A stretch of DNA of 64,000 nucleotides, taken from positions 124,001 through 188,000 of the forward strand of contig NZ_WKJN01000007.1 in the NCBI RefSeq assembly GCF_009674495.1, in the 5' to 3' direction. Positions 7,961-16,343 of the stretch are shown here, piece after piece. A program made the position numbers and the translations under genes. The notes beneath the pieces are model-generated. The model was not told where the DNA came from. It saw only the letters and a program-made list of their open reading frames with translations, and did no database searches. This DNA is from Duganella alba (GTDB taxonomy: Bacteria > Pseudomonadota > Gammaproteobacteria > Burkholderiales > Burkholderiaceae_D). Position 1 is the first letter of the stretch, and each line of letters begins with the position of its first letter.

Positions 7961-10156
7961 CTAGCGTGCCGAGGACAGCTTTTCGGCGACGATCTTCGGC
8001 GTGATAAACACCAGCAGCTCCGTCTTGTCGTTGGTGCGGGTATTGCTGCGGAACAGATAGCCCAGCACCGGCACATCGCCCAGCAGCGGGACCTTGTCGG
8101 TGGTGCTGCGCTCGGTGAGCTGGTAGATGCCGCCCAACACCACGGTGCCGCCGTTGTCGACCATCACCTGGGTCTTGACGTGCTTGGTGTCGATGGCGAA
8201 GCCGGAGCGGGTTTCCTGGCCGACGCTGTCCTTGTTGACGTCGACGTCGATGACGACGTTGCCGTCCGGCGTAATCTGCGGCGTCACTTCGAGCCGCAGG
8301 TTGGCCTTGCGGAACTGGATCGAGGTGGCGCCGCTGCTGGTGGCCACCTGGTACGGCAGCTCGATGCCCTGCTCGATCAGCGCCACCGACTTGTCGGAGG
8401 TGATCACGCGCGGGCTGGAGATGATCTTGCCGGTGCCGTCCTCTTCCAGCGCCGACAGCTCCAGGTTGAGGAAGCGGTTGGCGGCCGAGGAGAACAGGCT
8501 GACCGCCAGGCTGCCGGCCTGGGCGCCGTTGATGCTGGCGGCCGGCAGGTTGACGAACTGGCTGTTGGCGTAGCTGTTGGCGCCGACCGCCACCTGGCCG
8601 GTGGTTTCGCCGACCCCGGTGATGTTGCCGCCGATGCCGATACGGGTGTTGCCGCTGCCGAGCTGGTAGCCGGAGTCGCCGCCGCGCTGGGTGCGCAGGT
8701 CGGTGAAGCCGAGCTTGGCGCCGAGGTTGCGGGTGAAGGTGTCGCTGGCCTCGACGATGCGCGCTTCGATCAGCACCTGCTTGGTGGCGATGTCGGTCTT
8801 GGCGATCAGGCGGCGCACGTCTTCCAGCTTGGACGGGATGTCGGTGACGAACAGCTGGTTGGTGCGCGGCTCGATGATGGCGCTGCCGCGCTTGGACAGG
8901 ATGCGGTTCTTGCTGTCGCCGCCGTCGAGGCCGAACACCAGCTTGAACGCTTCGGCCTTCTGGTAGTTGAGCTGGAAGATTTCCGACTTTAGCGGTTCCA
9001 GGTCGGCGATCTGGGCGCGCTGCTCCAGTTCCAGTTTTTCCTTGGTCAGCAATTCCTCTTTCGGCGCGATCCAGATCACCGAGCCGTTCTTGCGCATGTC
9101 CAGACCCTTGGCCTGCAGGATCACGTCCAGCGCCTGGTCCCACGGCACTTCCTTCAGGCGCAGCGTCAGGTTGCCGGCGACGCTGTCGCTGGTGATGATG
9201 TTGAGACCGGAGATGTCGGCGATCGCCTGCAGCGCCGCGCGCACTTCGACGTTCTGGAAATTGAACGACAGCTTCTCGCCGCGATAGCCCTGCGAACCCT
9301 GGGTCAGCTTGTTCGGATCTTCCTTGATCGGCTTGATGTCGACCACCAGCTGGGTGTCGCTCTGGTAGACGGTCTGTTCCCACAGGCCGCGCGCCTCGAT
9401 GGTCAGGCGCGTGTTCTCGCCCTGCGGCACGGTGGTGACCTGCGACACCGGGGTGCCGAAGTCGCCGACGTCAAGCTTGCGGCGCAGGCTTTCCGGCACG
9501 CCGGTCTTGAGGAACTCGACCACCACGCCGGTCGGCGTCTGGCGCACATCGACCGCCACCTGGTTGTTGGGCAGATCGACCACGACCCGGCCTTCGCCGT
9601 TGGCGCCGCGGCGGAAATCGAGATCGCGCAACAGCTGTTTGCCGGCCGGCGCGGCGGCCGTCTTGGCCACCGGCAGGCCGGCGCCGTCGACCGCCGTGGC
9701 CAGGCCGCCGGAGCCGTCGATGGTCAGGATCACCGTGTTGCCGTCGATGGCGGTGGCGTAGTTCAGCGAGCGCTTCAGGTTGAACACCAGCCGCGAGCGT
9801 TCGCCGGCCTGCACCAAGTTCACGCCGCGCAGCTCGCCCTGGTTCAGTTCCAGCGAGGTCTTGCCGGTAGCGTTGACGGTGGCGCCGAAGTCGAGCGCGA
9901 TGCGCGCCGGATTGCTGATGGCGAAGTTGATCGGCAGCTTGTCCGGCGCGTTGCGCAGCTTGATGCGGACGATGACGTTGGCGCCCTGCTGGCTGGCGGA
10001 GATCGCCTCGATGGCGTTGGCGGCGACGCTGGACGCCGCCGGCGCCGCGGTCTGCGCCTGGGCGCCGGCGGCGAACTGCAAGGCCAGCGCGATGGCCAGC
10101 ACAGGCGCCCAAGTGGCGGCGGCCAAGGCGCGCCGGGCCGTGAGATGAGCGGTCAT
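7961..10156 (-). CDS. pilQ: Type IV pilus secretin PilQ
   Basis: PilQ is the outer-membrane secretin ring through which the type IV pilus emerges. The 731-aa protein starts at 10156 with a signal peptide ending near AGAQAQ and overlaps pilP by 4 bases (ATGA). AMIN-type peptidoglycan-binding domains occupy about 40-260. An STN domain (LSFNFQNVEVRAALQAIAD) and secretin N-domains (IIEPRTNQLFVTDIPSKL) follow. The secretin core has ISSPRVITSDKSVALIEQG and ends with TELLVFITPKIV. A longer open frame upstream overlaps pilP and is not the start. Last gene of pilMNOPQ. Confidence 0.97.
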   Translation of the reverse strand: MTAHLTARRALAAATWAPVLAIALALQFAAGAQAQTAAPAASSVAANAIEAISASQQGANVIVRIKLRNAPDKLPINFAISNPARIALDFGATVNATGKTSLELNQGELRGVNLVQAGERSRLVFNLKRSLNYATAIDGNTVILTIDGSGGLATAVDGAGLPVAKTAAAPAGKQLLRDLDFRRGANGEGRVVVDLPNNQVAVDVRQTPTGVVVEFLKTGVPESLRRKLDVGDFGTPVSQVTTVPQGENTRLTIEARGLWEQTVYQSDTQLVVDIKPIKEDPNKLTQGSQGYRGEKLSFNFQNVEVRAALQAIADISGLNIITSDSVAGNLTLRLKEVPWDQALDVILQAKGLDMRKNGSVIWIAPKEELLTKEKLELEQRAQIADLEPLKSEIFQLNYQKAEAFKLVFGLDGGDSKNRILSKRGSAIIEPRTNQLFVTDIPSKLEDVRRLIAKTDIATKQVLIEARIVEASDTFTRNLGAKLGFTDLRTQRGGDSGYQLGSGNTRIGIGGNITGVGETTGQVAVGANSYANSQFVNLPAASINGAQAGSLAVSLFSSAANRFLNLELSALEEDGTGKIISSPRVITSDKSVALIEQGIELPYQVATSSGATSIQFRKANLRLEVTPQITPDGNVVIDVDVNKDSVGQETRSGFAIDTKHVKTQVMVDNGGTVVLGGIYQLTERSTTDKVPLLGDVPVLGYLFRSNTRTNDKTELLVFITPKIVAEKLSSAR

Positions 10157-10692
10157 TTGGTGTTCTCCTTGCTTTCCTGCAGTTCCAACTTGGACAGGCG
10201 CTCGACCCAGTCGCCGGTGGCGTCCTGGACGATTTCCTTGACGGTGACAGTGTTGTCGCTGATGCCGGTGATGCGGCCGTAGTTCTCGCCCAGGTGCTGG
10301 CCCACCACCACCTGGTGCACGGCGCGGTCGACCTGCAGCACGGCGTGCATCACGCCCTTCTTCTCGATGGTGCCGACCATCTTGATGGTGTCGAGCGGAT
10401 AGGACTCCAGCAATTCCTTGCGGCGCTCCATGTCCGGCTTGAGGCCGTTGCCGCCGCCGCTGGCGGCCTGCTTGGCCAGCTCGGCCAGCAGCTTGTTGGG
10501 ATTGAACGGGTCGATCTCGTCCTTGCGCGCGTAGGCGTAGGGGATGAACACCTTGGGTTCGGCGATGGGCGGCACCCGCACCTGGGTCTGGGCGTCGACC
10601 TGCTTCATCCAGCTGCGCACTTCCTGCACGTCGCTGTCGCCGCAGCCGGCCAGCAGGCACAGGGCCATCAGGGATGCGAGAAGCGTCTTCAT
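10153..10692 (-). CDS. pilP: Type IV pilus assembly lipoprotein PilP
   Basis: PilP is an inner-membrane lipoprotein linking the PilN-PilO dimer to the PilQ secretin. It has 179 aa with lipobox LLAGC near residues 13-17, a flexible linker, then the small beta domain (VGTIEKKGVMHAVLQVDRAV and VGQHLGENYGRI). Length and motifs match the family. It overlaps pilQ and pilO by 4 bases on each side, indicating tight translational coupling. Confidence 0.96.
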   Translation of the reverse strand: MKTLLASLMALCLLAGCGDSDVQEVRSWMKQVDAQTQVRVPPIAEPKVFIPYAYARKDEIDPFNPNKLLAELAKQAASGGGNGLKPDMERRKELLESYPLDTIKMVGTIEKKGVMHAVLQVDRAVHQVVVGQHLGENYGRITGISDNTVTVKEIVQDATGDWVERLSKLELQESKENTK

Positions 10693-11363
10693 GATTTTTT
10701 CGCCGCCTTCTTCTTGTCGGCGGCGGCCTTGCGCTGCGCGGCCACCTCTTCCGGATCGAGGTAGCGGAAGGTCTTGGCCACCGCCTCCAGGGTCAGCGTG
10801 CCGTCCTTGCCGGTGTTCAGCGCCAGGTTGTTGAGGGTGACGATGCGCGACAGGTTGGCGATGTCGCCGGTGAAGGCGCCGATGTCGTGGTAGTTGCCGG
10901 TGATCTTGAGATCGATCGGCAGCTCGGCGTAGTAATCCTTGATCACCACCTGCTGCGGCTTGAACAGGTCGAACTGCAGGTCGCGGCCGGAACCGGCCTG
11001 GTTGATGTCGGTCAGCAGCGCGGCCATCTCGGCCTTGCTTGGCAGCTGTTTCTGCAGGCGCTCGACGTACTGGTCGACCTGGGCCTTCTGCGCGCGCAGC
11101 GCATCGAGGTTGATCGCCTGCGCGGTCTTGAGCTTGTACTCGCCGCGCAGCTTTTCCTCAAGCTGGAGGCCGGCGTCCTGCTCCTCGAACTGCGAGCTCC
11201 AGTAGCCGAAGTAACCGGCCGCGCACACCGCCAGCGCCACGCCGATGGCGCACAGCACACGCGGCGCCAGCGGCCACTGGCCCGGATGGCGGCCGTTGAG
11301 GTCGCGGAACTGGTCGGCCAGGTCCGCAAACAATTCGTTGAGGTTGATGTTTGCCTTGGCCAT
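10689..11363 (-). CDS. pilO: Type IV pilus inner-membrane protein PilO
   Basis: PilO (224 aa) pairs with PilN in the inner-membrane alignment complex. A cytoplasmic N-terminus (LNELFADLADQFRDLNGRHP) leads to one membrane helix near 33-53, a coiled coil (about 65-105) and a ferredoxin-like periplasmic domain. The C-terminus is Lys/Ala-rich (AAADKKKAAKKS). The start at 11363 overlaps the pilN stop by one base (TAATG). Its stop overlaps the pilP start by 4 bases. Confidence 0.95.
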   Translation of the reverse strand: MAKANINLNELFADLADQFRDLNGRHPGQWPLAPRVLCAIGVALAVCAAGYFGYWSSQFEEQDAGLQLEEKLRGEYKLKTAQAINLDALRAQKAQVDQYVERLQKQLPSKAEMAALLTDINQAGSGRDLQFDLFKPQQVVIKDYYAELPIDLKITGNYHDIGAFTGDIANLSRIVTLNNLALNTGKDGTLTLEAVAKTFRYLDPEEVAAQRKAAADKKKAAKKS

Positions 11364-12013
11364 TATGCGTGCCCCGCTGCTTTGGCCGGCGGCAGGCCGC
11401 TGGCCGGTGCGCCGGGCGCCTTGGCTTTGGCCCCCTCTTCCGGCTTGTCCTTGTCGCGCGGCCGCTTGATGAACACGGTCAGGTTGAACTCCACCACCTT
11501 CTTGGCGGTCTTGCCCTGGCCCAGGCCGGTGGACTTCACTTCGATCAGGTCCGGCCGTTCCAGCCACGGCGACACGCCGGCCAGGTTGCGCAGCAGTTCC
11601 GACACCCGCTCCTGCGATTGCGCATAGCCGTTGACCGCCACCTTCTGGCCGTCCTGGCGGAACGATTTGAGGTAGACGCCGGCCGGCGTCTGCGTCACCA
11701 GTTCATCCAGCAGGTAGACCGGCTGGTTGCGGTCGCCCTGCAAATCCTCGACCGCCTGCTGGCGCGCCTTGAGCGCCTCGATTTCCTGCTTCAGCGTGGC
11801 GATCTCGGCGATTTTCTTGTCGAGGCCGCTAATGGCGGTTTTCAGTTCCGTGTTGCGCGCATCCTGGATCGAGATGGCGCGCGCGTTGTAGCCGCCCACC
11901 AGCAGCACGATGCCGACGCCGATGACGCCGCCCAGCGCCAGCAAGGCGAAGAAGGCCTGCTTCTTCTGCTTGCGTTTTTCTTCGCGGTGCGGCAGCAGGT
12001 TGATGCGTATCAT
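11363..12013 (-). CDS. pilN: Type IV pilus inner-membrane protein PilN
   Basis: This 216-aa protein starts with the conserved MIRINLLPHREEKRK, the segment that binds PilM. A membrane helix (about 21-43), a coiled coil (55-95) and a periplasmic fold follow. The C-terminal tail is rich in Lys, Pro and Ala. The start at 12013 overlaps the pilM stop by one base (TGATG). A much longer open frame upstream is a shadow of pilM in another frame. Confidence 0.95.
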   Translation of the reverse strand: MIRINLLPHREEKRKQKKQAFFALLALGGVIGVGIVLLVGGYNARAISIQDARNTELKTAISGLDKKIAEIATLKQEIEALKARQQAVEDLQGDRNQPVYLLDELVTQTPAGVYLKSFRQDGQKVAVNGYAQSQERVSELLRNLAGVSPWLERPDLIEVKSTGLGQGKTAKKVVEFNLTVFIKRPRDKDKPEEGAKAKAPGAPASGLPPAKAAGHA

Positions 12014-13089
12014 CAGTCGAACCTCCGCAGGGCCAGGCCGCAGGCCACCAGGTAGGCCGGCGCGTCGAGCCGCAGCTGCGACTCGCGCACGGACGAACCG
12101 ATCTGCATGCCCTTGAACGGCGAGATCACCGCGCTGGAAATGCGGGTGCGGCTGGCCACCAGTTCCAGCAGGCCGGGGATCAGCGCGCAGCCGCCGGCCA
12201 GGTACAGCTGGTCGACCTTGGTGTACGGCGTGGAGGTGTAGAAGAACTGGATGGCGCGCGTGACTTCCAGCGCGGCGCTTTCCAGGAACGGCGTCAGCAG
12301 TTCGGCATGGTAGTTGTCCGGCAGGTCGCCGGTTTTCTTGCGCGCCTCGGCCTCGTCGAAGGACATGCCGTAGCTGCGCACGATGTCCTGGGTCAGCGCG
12401 TTGCCGCCGAACGGCTGTTCGCGCTCGTAGACGGTGACGCCGTCGAGCATCACGGAAATATGGGTGACCTGGGCGCCGATCTGGAACAGCGCGATGACCT
12501 GGCCGGCGCCGGCTTCCGGCAGTTGCGTGACGACGCGGTCCAGCGCGGCGCGCGCGGCGTAGGATTCGATGTCCATCACGGTGGCCTTGAGGCCGGACGC
12601 TTCGGCGATCGCCACCCGGTCCTCTACCTTTTCGCGGCGCGAGGCGGCCAGCATGACTTCGATGTCGTCGGCCGAATTGGCGGCCGGGCCGATGACGTCG
12701 AAGTCCAGGCTGACCTCGTCCAGCGCGAACGGGATGTACTGGCTGGCTTCGGATTCGACCTGCACTTCCAGCTGGTCTTCCGGCAGCCCGGCCGGCAGGA
12801 TGATTTTCTTGGTGATGACCGACGCCGGCGGCATGCCCAGCGCCGCGTGGCGCGCGCGGGTGCCGCTCTTCTTCCAGACGCGGCGCACCGCTTCCACCAC
12901 CTGGTCCATGTTTTCGATGTTGCCGTCGGTGACGGCGTTGCGCGGCAGCGGCTCGGCGGCGTAGCGTTCCAGCTTCAGTTCGCCCTTGGCGCCCTGCACC
13001 AGTTCCACCAGCCGCACGCTGGAAGTGCTGATATCGATGCCCACCAGCGGCGGGCTGCCTTGGCCCAGCAGGGCCTTGAAATCGATCAT
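12013..13089 (-). CDS. pilM: Type IV pilus assembly ATPase-like protein PilM
   Basis: PilM is a cytoplasmic actin-fold protein that binds ATP and the N-terminal tail of PilN. The 358-aa sequence has the phosphate-1 strand PPLVGIDISTSSVRLVE near the N-terminus, the PilM-typical VIGPAANSADDIEVMLAA region, and LYLAGGCALIPGL (adenosine motif) near residues 298-310. It is the first gene of pilMNOPQ and is divergent from mrcA, the standard betaproteobacterial arrangement. Confidence 0.96.
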   Translation of the reverse strand: MIDFKALLGQGSPPLVGIDISTSSVRLVELVQGAKGELKLERYAAEPLPRNAVTDGNIENMDQVVEAVRRVWKKSGTRARHAALGMPPASVITKKIILPAGLPEDQLEVQVESEASQYIPFALDEVSLDFDVIGPAANSADDIEVMLAASRREKVEDRVAIAEASGLKATVMDIESYAARAALDRVVTQLPEAGAGQVIALFQIGAQVTHISVMLDGVTVYEREQPFGGNALTQDIVRSYGMSFDEAEARKKTGDLPDNYHAELLTPFLESAALEVTRAIQFFYTSTPYTKVDQLYLAGGCALIPGLLELVASRTRISSAVISPFKGMQIGSSVRESQLRLDAPAYLVACGLALRRFD

Positions 13090-13209
13090 ACGAGGCCTCC
13101 GGCGCCATGGCTGGCGCCAGCACAGCAGTGCATCCGAGCATGTTGTCGAACTGTTTGCATAACGGAACTCGTTTGAAAACCAGCATTTAGACGGCTTATA
13201 TCAGCCTGT

Positions 13210-13238
13210 ACATTAAATCGAGCCTATTTAAGTGTAAA
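13210..13238 (-). promoter_or_regulatory. Candidate sigma70 promoter for pilMNOPQ
   Basis: On the minus strand TTTACA (13233-13238) matches the -35 consensus at 5 of 6 positions. Downstream are overlapping -10 candidates, TTTAAT with 15-base spacing or TAATGT with 17. The spacing is not ideal, so this is tentative. Confidence 0.35.
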
Positions 13239-13309
13239 GGTATTTCTACTGTGCACAATTGTGTGGGTGTGAGGGTTTCACCACACTTATTTTTGCCTTC
13301 ATGGCAGCA

Positions 13310-13328
13310 AAAACAACTCAGTTGTTTT
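13310..13328. repeat. 9-bp perfect inverted repeat upstream of mrcA
   Basis: The arms AAAACAACT and AGTTGTTTT are separated by one base. Flanking GCAA and TTGC extend the symmetry imperfectly. It lies about 50 bases upstream of the candidate mrcA -10 and could be a regulator site. Confidence 0.55.
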
Positions 13329-13378
13329 GTTGCTCACGCAGAAATATTCCTGTCATATGGAACGGCGCGCCGCTCGCT

Positions 13379-13384
13379 TATAAT
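13379..13384 (+). promoter_or_regulatory. Candidate -10 element for mrcA
   Basis: A perfect TATAAT lies 32 bases before the mrcA ATG. No good -35 hexamer is visible at 16-18 bases upstream, so it would be weak or activator-dependent. Confidence 0.45.
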
Positions 13385-13416
13385 GGCCCGGACAATTCAT
13401 AGAAAGATCGCACTGC

Positions 13417-15786
13417 ATGGCCACTTCCAATTCGGCACCGCCACCAACCAACCCGCCTGATAAAGCTGACAACAAATCCGCCAAGGTCGCGTCGCGCTCC
13501 TCGCGCTTTTTCCTGCTGGCCGGCCTGTCCGTGCTCGGACTGGGGATCACGGGCGTGCTGCTGGTGGTGTTCGGCCTGGCGATGGCCTATCCCAACCTGC
13601 CGGAACTCGACACGCTGACCGACTACCGGCCGAAGATGCCGCTGCGGATCTTCTCGGCCGATAACGTGCTGATCGGCGAGTTCGGCGAAGAGCGCCGCAA
13701 CCTGGTGCGCATCAAGGACATCCCGGATGTCATGAAGAAAGCCGTGCTGGCGATCGAGGACGACCGCTTCTACGAGCACGGCGGCGTCGACTACACCGGC
13801 ATCCTGCGCGCCGGCTTGCACAATGCGATCGGCAGCGGCGGCAAGCAAGGCGCGTCGACCATTACGCAACAGGTGGCGCGCAACTTCTTCCTGTCGAGCG
13901 AACAGACCATCAAGCGCAAGGTCTACGAAATGCTGCTGGCCTGGAAGATCGAGAAGAACCTGACCAAGGACCAGATTCTTGAGGTCTATATGAACCAGAT
14001 CTACCTGGGCCAGCGCGCCTACGGTTTCTCGTCCGCCGCGCAAATCTACTTCGGCAAGAACCTGCGCGACATCAGCATCGCCGAAGCCGCCATGCTGGCC
14101 GGCCTGCCGAAAGCGCCGTCCGCCTACAACCCGGTGGTCAACCCGAAGCGCGCCCGCACCCGGCAACAGTACATCCTGCAGCGCATGCATGAGTTGGGCT
14201 ACATCAGCGACAAGCAGTTCGAGACCGCCAAGGCCGAGGAACTGAAGGTCAAGACCGACAGCAGCGAATTCGGCGTGCACGCCGAGTATGTGGCCGAGCT
14301 GGCGCGCCAGCTGGTCTACGAACAATTCAAGGAAGATACCTACACCCGCGGCCTGAACGTGTTCACCACCATCACCAAGGCCGACCAGGACGCCGCCTAC
14401 CTGGCGCTGCGCAAGGGCGTGATGGATTACGAGCGCCGCCACGCCTATCGCGGCCCGGAAGCCTATATCGACATCCCGGCCGCCAAGGAAGACGCCGACG
14501 ACGCCATCGAGACCGTGCTGGCCGAGCATCCGGACAACGACGACCTGATCGCCGCCGTGGTGCTGTCGGCCACGCCGCAGCTGATCACCGCGGTCACCGC
14601 CTCGGGCGAGGAGATCAAGATCAGCGGCGCCGGCCTGGAACAGGGCCGTTCCTGGCTGTCGGACAAGAATCCGCCGAACAAGCGCATCCGCCGCGGCGCC
14701 GTGATCCGCGTGCTACAGGAGGGCAAGGACTGGCTGGTGGCGCAGATGCCGGAAATCGAATCGGCCTTCGTGGCGGCCAGCACCCAGGATGGCGCGATCA
14801 AGGCCATGGTCGGCGGCTTCGACTACAACCGCAACAAGTTCAACCACGTGACCCAGGCCTGGCGCCAGCCCGGTTCATCGTTCAAGCCGTTCATTTATTC
14901 GGCGTCGCTGGAACGCGGCCTGTCGCCGGCCACCATCATCAACGACGCGCCGATCTCGTTCGACGCCGGCCAGACCGGCGGCCAGGCGTGGGAGCCGAAG
15001 AACTACGACGGCAAGTATGAAGGGCCGATGACCATGCGCAAGGGCCTGACCAAGTCCAAGAACATGATCTCGATCCGCATCCTGCACCGCATCGGCGCCA
15101 AGTACGGCCAGGAATACGCCACCCGCTTCGGCTTCGACGCCGACAAGAATCCGCCCTACCTGACCCTGGCACTGGGCGCCGGCAACGTCACGCCGCTGCA
15201 GATGGCCGGCGCCTACGCGGTGTTCGCCAACGGCGGCTACAAGGTCAGCCCCTACCTGATTTCCAAGGTGACCGACGCCGACGGCAAGATTTTGTCGCAG
15301 GCCCATCCCGACCTGGCCGGCGACGAGAAAAACCGCGTCATCGACGAGCGCAACGCCTTCCTGATGGATTCGATGCTGAAGGACGTGGTGCGCTTCGGCA
15401 CCGCCGCCAAGGCCAATGTGCTGGGCCGCCGCGACATCGCCGGCAAGACCGGCACCACCAATGACTCGATCGACGCCTGGTTCGCCGGCTACCAGGCCAA
15501 GCTGGTGGGCATCGCCTGGATCGGCTACGACCAGCCGAAGAACCTGGGCAACCGCGAAACCGGCGGCGGCCTGGCGCTGCCGATCTGGATCAACTACATG
15601 CAGAAAGCACTGAAGAGCATCCCGGTCGAGGAACGCGCGGTGCCGGAAGGCGTGATGCTGGTGGGGGATGAGTACTACTACACGGAAAATCCGCCGGGCA
15701 CCGGGGTCAACAACCTCGATGCGCCGGGGCATGGCACCCCGGCCGAAGAGAAGGCCAAGGACGCCGTCAAGAACGAGTTGTTCTAG
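13417..15786 (+). CDS. mrcA: Penicillin-binding protein 1A (bifunctional)
   Basis: This class A PBP polymerises and cross-links peptidoglycan at the outer face of the inner membrane. The 789-aa protein has a membrane anchor at about 31-54. The GT51 glycosyltransferase domain includes EDDRFYEHGG (catalytic Glu near 114), GASTITQQVARN and KIEKNLTKDQILEVYMNQIY. The OB-like region is followed by the transpeptidase with SSFK (near 487-490), SKN and KTGTT (near 676-680). The divergent pilMNOPQ neighbourhood is conserved in Burkholderiales. The stop shares a CTAG palindrome with the convergent cyaY. Confidence 0.97.
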   Translation: MATSNSAPPPTNPPDKADNKSAKVASRSSRFFLLAGLSVLGLGITGVLLVVFGLAMAYPNLPELDTLTDYRPKMPLRIFSADNVLIGEFGEERRNLVRIKDIPDVMKKAVLAIEDDRFYEHGGVDYTGILRAGLHNAIGSGGKQGASTITQQVARNFFLSSEQTIKRKVYEMLLAWKIEKNLTKDQILEVYMNQIYLGQRAYGFSSAAQIYFGKNLRDISIAEAAMLAGLPKAPSAYNPVVNPKRARTRQQYILQRMHELGYISDKQFETAKAEELKVKTDSSEFGVHAEYVAELARQLVYEQFKEDTYTRGLNVFTTITKADQDAAYLALRKGVMDYERRHAYRGPEAYIDIPAAKEDADDAIETVLAEHPDNDDLIAAVVLSATPQLITAVTASGEEIKISGAGLEQGRSWLSDKNPPNKRIRRGAVIRVLQEGKDWLVAQMPEIESAFVAASTQDGAIKAMVGGFDYNRNKFNHVTQAWRQPGSSFKPFIYSASLERGLSPATIINDAPISFDAGQTGGQAWEPKNYDGKYEGPMTMRKGLTKSKNMISIRILHRIGAKYGQEYATRFGFDADKNPPYLTLALGAGNVTPLQMAGAYAVFANGGYKVSPYLISKVTDADGKILSQAHPDLAGDEKNRVIDERNAFLMDSMLKDVVRFGTAAKANVLGRRDIAGKTGTTNDSIDAWFAGYQAKLVGIAWIGYDQPKNLGNRETGGGLALPIWINYMQKALKSIPVEERAVPEGVMLVGDEYYYTENPPGTGVNNLDAPGHGTPAEEKAKDAVKNELF

Positions 15787-16115
15787 GGCGTCAGGACCAC
15801 CGGGCTGCCGCCCTGTTTGGTGACTTCATCGGACAGGGTGGCGAACAGCTCGGAGCCGTCGCGGGTGTTGAGCCACTTGCCGTCCTTCTGGCGGTAGTGG
15901 TAGCCGCCGGAGCGCGAGGCCACCCACAGCTCCTGCATCGCCGCCTGGCTGTTGACGATGATCTTGGATCCGTTGTCGATGAACTCGATTTCGAGCACGT
16001 TGCCGCTGCGGCTGCACTCGACATCGGTCATGTCGGCGTCGTTCAAACGGTCCAGCGCGGCCTCGATGGCGTCGAGGGTGGCTTCGGCTTGCGCCATGAA
16101 TTCTGATTCGCCCAT
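15783..16115 (-). CDS. cyaY: Iron donor / frataxin-like protein CyaY
   Basis: CyaY binds iron and modulates Fe-S cluster assembly with IscS. The 110-aa protein has an acidic first helix (ATLDAIEAALDRLNDADMTD), the strand LEIEFIDNGSKIIVN, the family signature QELWVASRSGGYHY and a C-terminal DGSELFATLSDEV. The start at 16115 has GGAG seven bases upstream; an in-frame ATG at 16136 lacks this and is less likely. It converges on mrcA with a 4-base overlap and is divergent from lptM. Confidence 0.95.
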   Translation of the reverse strand: MGESEFMAQAEATLDAIEAALDRLNDADMTDVECSRSGNVLEIEFIDNGSKIIVNSQAAMQELWVASRSGGYHYRQKDGKWLNTRDGSELFATLSDEVTKQGGSPVVLTP

Positions 16116-16158
16116 GCTACACTCCAGTATCTGCACTTAAATAATCCATGATTTTATC

Positions 16159-16338
16159 GTGAAGTCCACTTTCCGTTTGATTATCGGCACATCTATCCTG
16201 TGCCTGACCGTATTGCTGAGCGGCTGCGGCCAACCCGGTCCGCTGTACCTGCCCAAGCCTCCTGCAGCCAAGCCCACCGCCAAGAGCGGCGCCGTTGCGC
16301 CTACCACCTCGCCGGTGCCTCCCGCTCCCCAACAATAA
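16159..16338 (+). CDS. lptM: Small LPS-assembly lipoprotein LptM (YifL-like)
   Basis: This 59-aa lipoprotein gene starts with GTG at 16159. The lipobox LLSGC lies at residues 19-23, followed directly by GQPGPLYLPK, the hallmark of YifL/LptM, which assists LptD maturation. The tail is Pro/Ala/Lys-rich. The cyaY-lptM-lysA arrangement is conserved in proteobacteria and supports it. No good Shine-Dalgarno precedes the GTG. An ATG ten bases upstream opens only a 4-codon frame whose TGA overlaps the GTG. Confidence 0.88.
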   Translation: MKSTFRLIIGTSILCLTVLLSGCGQPGPLYLPKPPAAKPTAKSGAVAPTTSPVPPAPQQ

Positions 16339-16343
16339 AGTCT

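Larger units (their letters stand above)
13090..13416. other. Divergent intergenic region pilM / mrcA
   Basis: This is 327 bases without a gene, AT-richer than its flanks. It holds at least two inverted repeats: CACAATTGTG (13254-13263, a perfect palindrome) and AAAACAACT-C-AGTTGTTTT (13310-13328). It also holds candidate promoters for both directions. A 70-codon open frame from 13251 overlaps the mrcA start and has no support as a gene. Confidence 0.7.

Noticed and set aside
13251..13460. 69-codon frame upstream of and into mrcA
   Set aside because: It starts with GTG, lacks a ribosome-binding site and overlaps the well-supported mrcA start.
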